A stretch of DNA of 8,433 nt from Lysobacteraceae bacterium. Lineage in GTDB: Bacteria > Pseudomonadota > Gammaproteobacteria > Xanthomonadales > Rhodanobacteraceae. The first letter of the stretch is position 1. Each line of letters opens with the position of its first letter. Made by a program: the position numbers and the translations under genes. Positions 6,528-8,433 of the stretch are shown one piece after another. The DNA lies in contig JAGWZT010000064.1 in assembly GCA_018971925.1 (NCBI GenBank), positions 1 to 8,433 of the forward strand, written 5' to 3'. Under the pieces are notes generated by a model. The model saw only the letters and a list, made by a program, of their open reading frames with translations. It ran no database searches and was not told where the DNA came from.

Positions 6528-6657
6528 CGATCTCTCCTCAATAGAACAGTGGAATGACGCAGGGAAGGCAAGCACGACCATCACCAGAGCAGCCACAATC
6601 CAGAAAACGCCACGAACAATCGCGCTGCCCTGGTCGCCTCGCCGCCATTTTTCGCTT
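6528..6657 (-). pseudogene. Scrambled merT remnant
   Basis: Positions 6528-6608 align with 4326-4407, the end of merT and the merT-merP junction, in the same orientation. One base is missing in a run of C, which shifts the frame (FWIVAALVMVVLAFP, then no match). Positions 6611-6657 match the first part of merT (about 4622-4675, the region coding TNNRAALVAG) but in the opposite orientation. The middle of merT is absent, so the remnant is a deletion plus a local inversion. No transporter can be made. Confidence 0.8.
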
Positions 6658-6669
6658 GATGGGGTAACG
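6651..6669 (-). repeat. Remnant of a merT leader and promoter edge
   Basis: These 19 bp match 4706-4724 at 18 positions, in direct orientation. They include the leader of merT and the first bases of the -10 region. They suggest that a further mer promoter once stood here, before the rubredoxin segment was joined. Confidence 0.55.
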
Positions 6670-6711
6670 CGATTGGCCAAGCTGACGAGCGAGAACACGG
6701 CACGCCCGACC

Positions 6712-6909
6712 TCATTTCACATCGATCATCTCGAAATCGTCCTTGGTTACGCCGCAGTCGGGGCAGGTCCAGGTATCGGGGATGTCTTCCCAACGGGTGC
6801 CGGGTTCGATGCCCTCTTCCGGCAGGCCGGCCCCCTCGTCATAGACGAAGCCGCACACTACGCACATGAATTTGCGGGAGGTGAGGACGGTTTCGGCGGG
6901 AGCGCTCAT
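6712..6909 (-). CDS. Rubredoxin
   Basis: This small cytosolic iron protein for one-electron transfer is 65 aa from MSAPAETVL. The four iron ligands are in the two classic motifs MCVVCGFVYD (Cys16, Cys19) and CPDCGVTKDDFE (Cys49, Cys52). PGTRWEDIPDTWTCP between them is a rubredoxin signature. An in-frame ATG at 6942 lies inside the -10 box of mer operator/promoter 2 and cannot be in the mRNA, so the start is 6909, although its ribosome site is poor. It is the first gene behind the second mer promoter, where merT would normally be. Confidence 0.93.
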   Translation of the reverse strand: MSAPAETVLTSRKFMCVVCGFVYDEGAGLPEEGIEPGTRWEDIPDTWTCPDCGVTKDDFEMIDVK

Positions 6910-6938
6910 GGAGGCGTGAAGCGATGGAAGCTGTAGTA

Positions 6939-6969
6939 ACATTACTTCCGTAGTTGACTACGGAGTCAA
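6939..6969 (-). promoter_or_regulatory. mer operator/promoter 2 (rubredoxin)
   Basis: On the minus strand the -35 TTGACT (6964-6969) and the -10 TAATGT (6939-6944) are 19 bp apart. The spacer contains the perfect dyad CCGTAG-4nt-CTACGG. This is the standard MerR-activated architecture, with a better dyad than operator 1. It faces the rubredoxin gene, and the divergent merR begins 5 bp beyond the -35. Confidence 0.88.
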
Positions 6970-7142
6970 GCGCCATGAATTCGCATCCGCAGAGCCTGAC
7001 GATCGGGACGCTTGCCGAGGCGGTGGGGGTCAACGTCGAAACCGTCCGGTACTACCAACGCAGGGGATTGCTGCGGGAACCGGTCAAGCCCTACGGTGGC
7101 ATCCGACGCTATGACACGGTCGACGTGAATCGGCTACGGTTC
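6955..7142 (+). repeat. Direct repeat, copy 2 (merO half and merR 5' part)
   Basis: This is the second member of the pair with 4738-4923. It is 2 bp longer because copy 1 carries a 2-nt deletion. Confidence 0.8.
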
Positions 7143-7409
7143 GTGAAGTCCGCGCAGCGCTTGGGCTTCAGTCTGGATGAGGTCGGTGAACTGCTGCATC
7201 TCGAAGACGGTACCCACTGCCAGGAAGCCGGTCGTTTGGCCGAACGGAAGCTCGCGGACGTGCGTGGAAAGCTGGCCGACCTTGCACGCATCAAGGTGGC
7301 GCTGTCCGGGCTTGTGAAAGCGTGCCACGCCCGCAAGGGCAATGTGTCGTGTCCGCTGATTGCCTCACTGCTGGGTGCCGCATCGATTCCACCGCGAGGC
7401 CGCGCGTAA
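6975..7409 (+). CDS. merR: Mercury-responsive regulator MerR (intact)
   Basis: At 144 aa it has the same length as Tn501 MerR. It has an N-terminal winged helix-turn-helix (LTIGTLAEAVGVNVETVRYY, then RRGLLREP and IRRYDTVDVNRLRF), the KSAQRLGFSLDEVGELL segment, a long dimerisation helix and the metal-binding loop. The three Hg ligands are at the same numbers as in Tn501: Cys82, Cys117 and Cys126. The start at 6975 lies just past the operator; an earlier TTG in the frame falls inside the operator dyad and is unlikely. It should repress and, with Hg(II), activate operator 2. As the only intact merR here, it should also act at operator 1. Confidence 0.96.
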   Translation: MNSHPQSLTIGTLAEAVGVNVETVRYYQRRGLLREPVKPYGGIRRYDTVDVNRLRFVKSAQRLGFSLDEVGELLHLEDGTHCQEAGRLAERKLADVRGKLADLARIKVALSGLVKACHARKGNVSCPLIASLLGAASIPPRGRA

Positions 7410-7529
7410 CAGTGGAAGGTGTCGTGGTGTTTGCCGTGCCGGGTAGTTTCGGAGCTGCCTCCCGATTGCCCCGCGATTCGGCTATCGATTCGACGTCGGA
7501 AGGTTGTGCGTGGCTGACGCGCGCTGCTA

Positions 7530-8210
7530 TCAGCCCGGCCGCGTCGCAAGGAAGCGCGCGAGCGCTGCTTGCAGATCAACGCACTCTCGTAAGCCCGCCC
7601 ATGTGTACTCGGGTACTTGACGCGCCCGATTGATCCAGAAGGTGGGCCAGCCGAACGACGCGGCGCCGGCCGCGTCCCAGGCATTGGACGAGTGGAAAAC
7701 CACGGCGTCGGGTTCCGCGTTGACCACCTTGCCGGCGTACGCGTAAACCCGGCCATCGGGCTTGTAGCATTTCAGCTCGTGGGTCGAGCAAACGGTATCG
7801 ACGAGGTCGTCGAGGCGTGCCGATGCGAGGGCGTCACACAGCATCGCGGGCGTGGCGTTGGAGAACACCGCGACGCGTGTACCGAGGGTTCGATATCCGA
7901 TCAGCGTCGCCCGCACGTCGGGGTAGGCTTCGAGCGCGCGATAGGAGTCCAGCAAAGCATCCCGCAATTTCGGGTCGTTGAATCCGCATACGGCCAAGGC
8001 GTGGTCGAGCGCCTGTTCGGTGACTTGCCAGAAATCGATGTAGCGCCCCATCAGGCTGCGCGTCCACGAGTACTCGAGCTGCTTGTGTCGCCAAAGCGTC
8101 GATAAGCGTGCAGCGTCAGCATCAAGCACGTCCGCCACGCGGCGAACGGCCGAATGCACGTCCAACAATGTTCCATAGGCATCAAAGATTGCAACAGCAG
8201 GAATTGACAC
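7530..8210 (-). CDS. L-2-haloacid dehalogenase (HAD superfamily, type II)
   Basis: This 226-aa cytosolic hydrolase converts (S)-2-haloacids to (R)-2-hydroxyacids. All residues known to matter in the family are present: Asp10 nucleophile and Thr14 (IFDAYGTLLD), Arg41, Ser117-Asn118 (VFSNATP), Lys150 and Tyr156 (KPDGRVYAY), and Ser174, Asn176 and Asp179 (HSSNAWDAAGA). It starts with GTG behind AGGAGG, 4 nt away. This site directly follows the stop of the upstream membrane gene, so the two are probably one transcript. It is convergent with merR and has no evident link to mercury. Confidence 0.9.
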   Translation of the reverse strand: MSIPAVAIFDAYGTLLDVHSAVRRVADVLDADAARLSTLWRHKQLEYSWTRSLMGRYIDFWQVTEQALDHALAVCGFNDPKLRDALLDSYRALEAYPDVRATLIGYRTLGTRVAVFSNATPAMLCDALASARLDDLVDTVCSTHELKCYKPDGRVYAYAGKVVNAEPDAVVFHSSNAWDAAGAASFGWPTFWINRARQVPEYTWAGLRECVDLQAALARFLATRPG

Positions 8211-8219
8211 GGTACCTCC

Positions 8220-8433
8220 TCAGCTTTGCGGCGACGCCACGGTTTGCCGCCATCCATCGATACTCATTGCGTCGGCTTCGCGCAGCAGGTAGAGCGCAAG
8301 GCAAGCCGTGAGCATGGGCCATGCCGCAAAAAACATCAGATTTTCGCCCGCGTAGGGATGCAGGTATTGCGACCAGGCTACCAACGTCGACGCTCCGTGG
8401 AGCACGAGCACAGCAGCATAGGTAAAGCGACGT
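8220..8433 (-). CDS. Partial membrane protein (C-terminal 70 aa)
   Basis: The frame enters from the right edge and ends at 8220, 9 bp before the dehalogenase start. The visible part has two hydrophobic segments, around YAAVLVLHGASTLVAW and LMFFAAWPMLTACLALYLL, with a short soluble tail ending TVASPQS. I do not recognise the family. Its position suggests co-transcription with the dehalogenase, so a link to haloacid uptake is possible but unsupported. Confidence 0.65.
   Translation of the reverse strand, partial: RRFTYAAVLVLHGASTLVAWSQYLHPYAGENLMFFAAWPMLTACLALYLLREADAMSIDGWRQTVASPQS

Noticed and set aside
6912..6942. Rubredoxin starting at the ATG at 6942
   Set aside because: That ATG is inside the -10 box of the mer promoter, so it would not be in the transcript; the start at 6909 gives a normal rubredoxin length.
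7410..7529. Possible bidirectional terminator between merR and the dehalogenase gene
   Set aside because: The convergent gap of 120 bp shows only short imperfect inverted repeats and no T run; not enough to call.
1..8433. tRNA, rRNA or CRISPR array
   Set aside because: No cloverleaf, ribosomal segment or regularly spaced short repeat was seen on either strand.

Overview
The window is high-GC DNA from an accessory region of a Gram-negative proteobacterium. The evidence is a narrow-spectrum mer operon closely resembling the Tn501/Tn21 type, an outer-membrane lipid A deacylase-like protein, IS3-family remnants and a tyrosine recombinase fragment. The genus cannot be fixed from the sequence; a beta- or gammaproteobacterium is the best guess.

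Layout. Positions 1-565 are mobile-element debris: a tyrosine recombinase fragment cut at the edge of a 383-bp internally deleted IS3-family element. Positions 578-1536 hold a two-gene leftward block, a DUF427 protein followed by a CBS-pair protein. An orphan IS right end at 1800-1838 bounds this block on its other side. Positions 1889-4686 are a complete leftward operon merT-merP-merC-merA behind a classical mer operator/promoter with a 19-bp spacer (4722-4752). The divergent merR beside it is a pseudogene, frameshifted and truncated.

Positions 5019-7409 are a second, rearranged mer-like module. An intact MerR (6975-7409) faces a second mer operator/promoter (6939-6969) that points at a rubredoxin gene instead of merT. 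Behind the rubredoxin, all leftward, are a scrambled merT remnant, a truncated second copy of the CBS gene sitting where merP would start, a thioredoxin-fold peroxiredoxin-like gene and a PagL-like lipid A deacylase gene. The last three reading frames overlap by 4 nt (ATGA, then GTGA), so the whole set could be one MerR-controlled, mercury-inducible transcript.

Positions 7530-8433 hold an L-2-haloacid dehalogenase with a complete catalytic set and the end of an unrecognised membrane protein.

How it fits together. MerP and MerT/MerC bring Hg(II) in and MerA reduces it. The only intact MerR lies about 2.2 kb from merTPCA, so it must control both operators, one of them in trans. The novel part is the mosaic: a mer operator and merT/merP gene junctions reused for redox (rubredoxin, peroxiredoxin-like), CBS and envelope genes.
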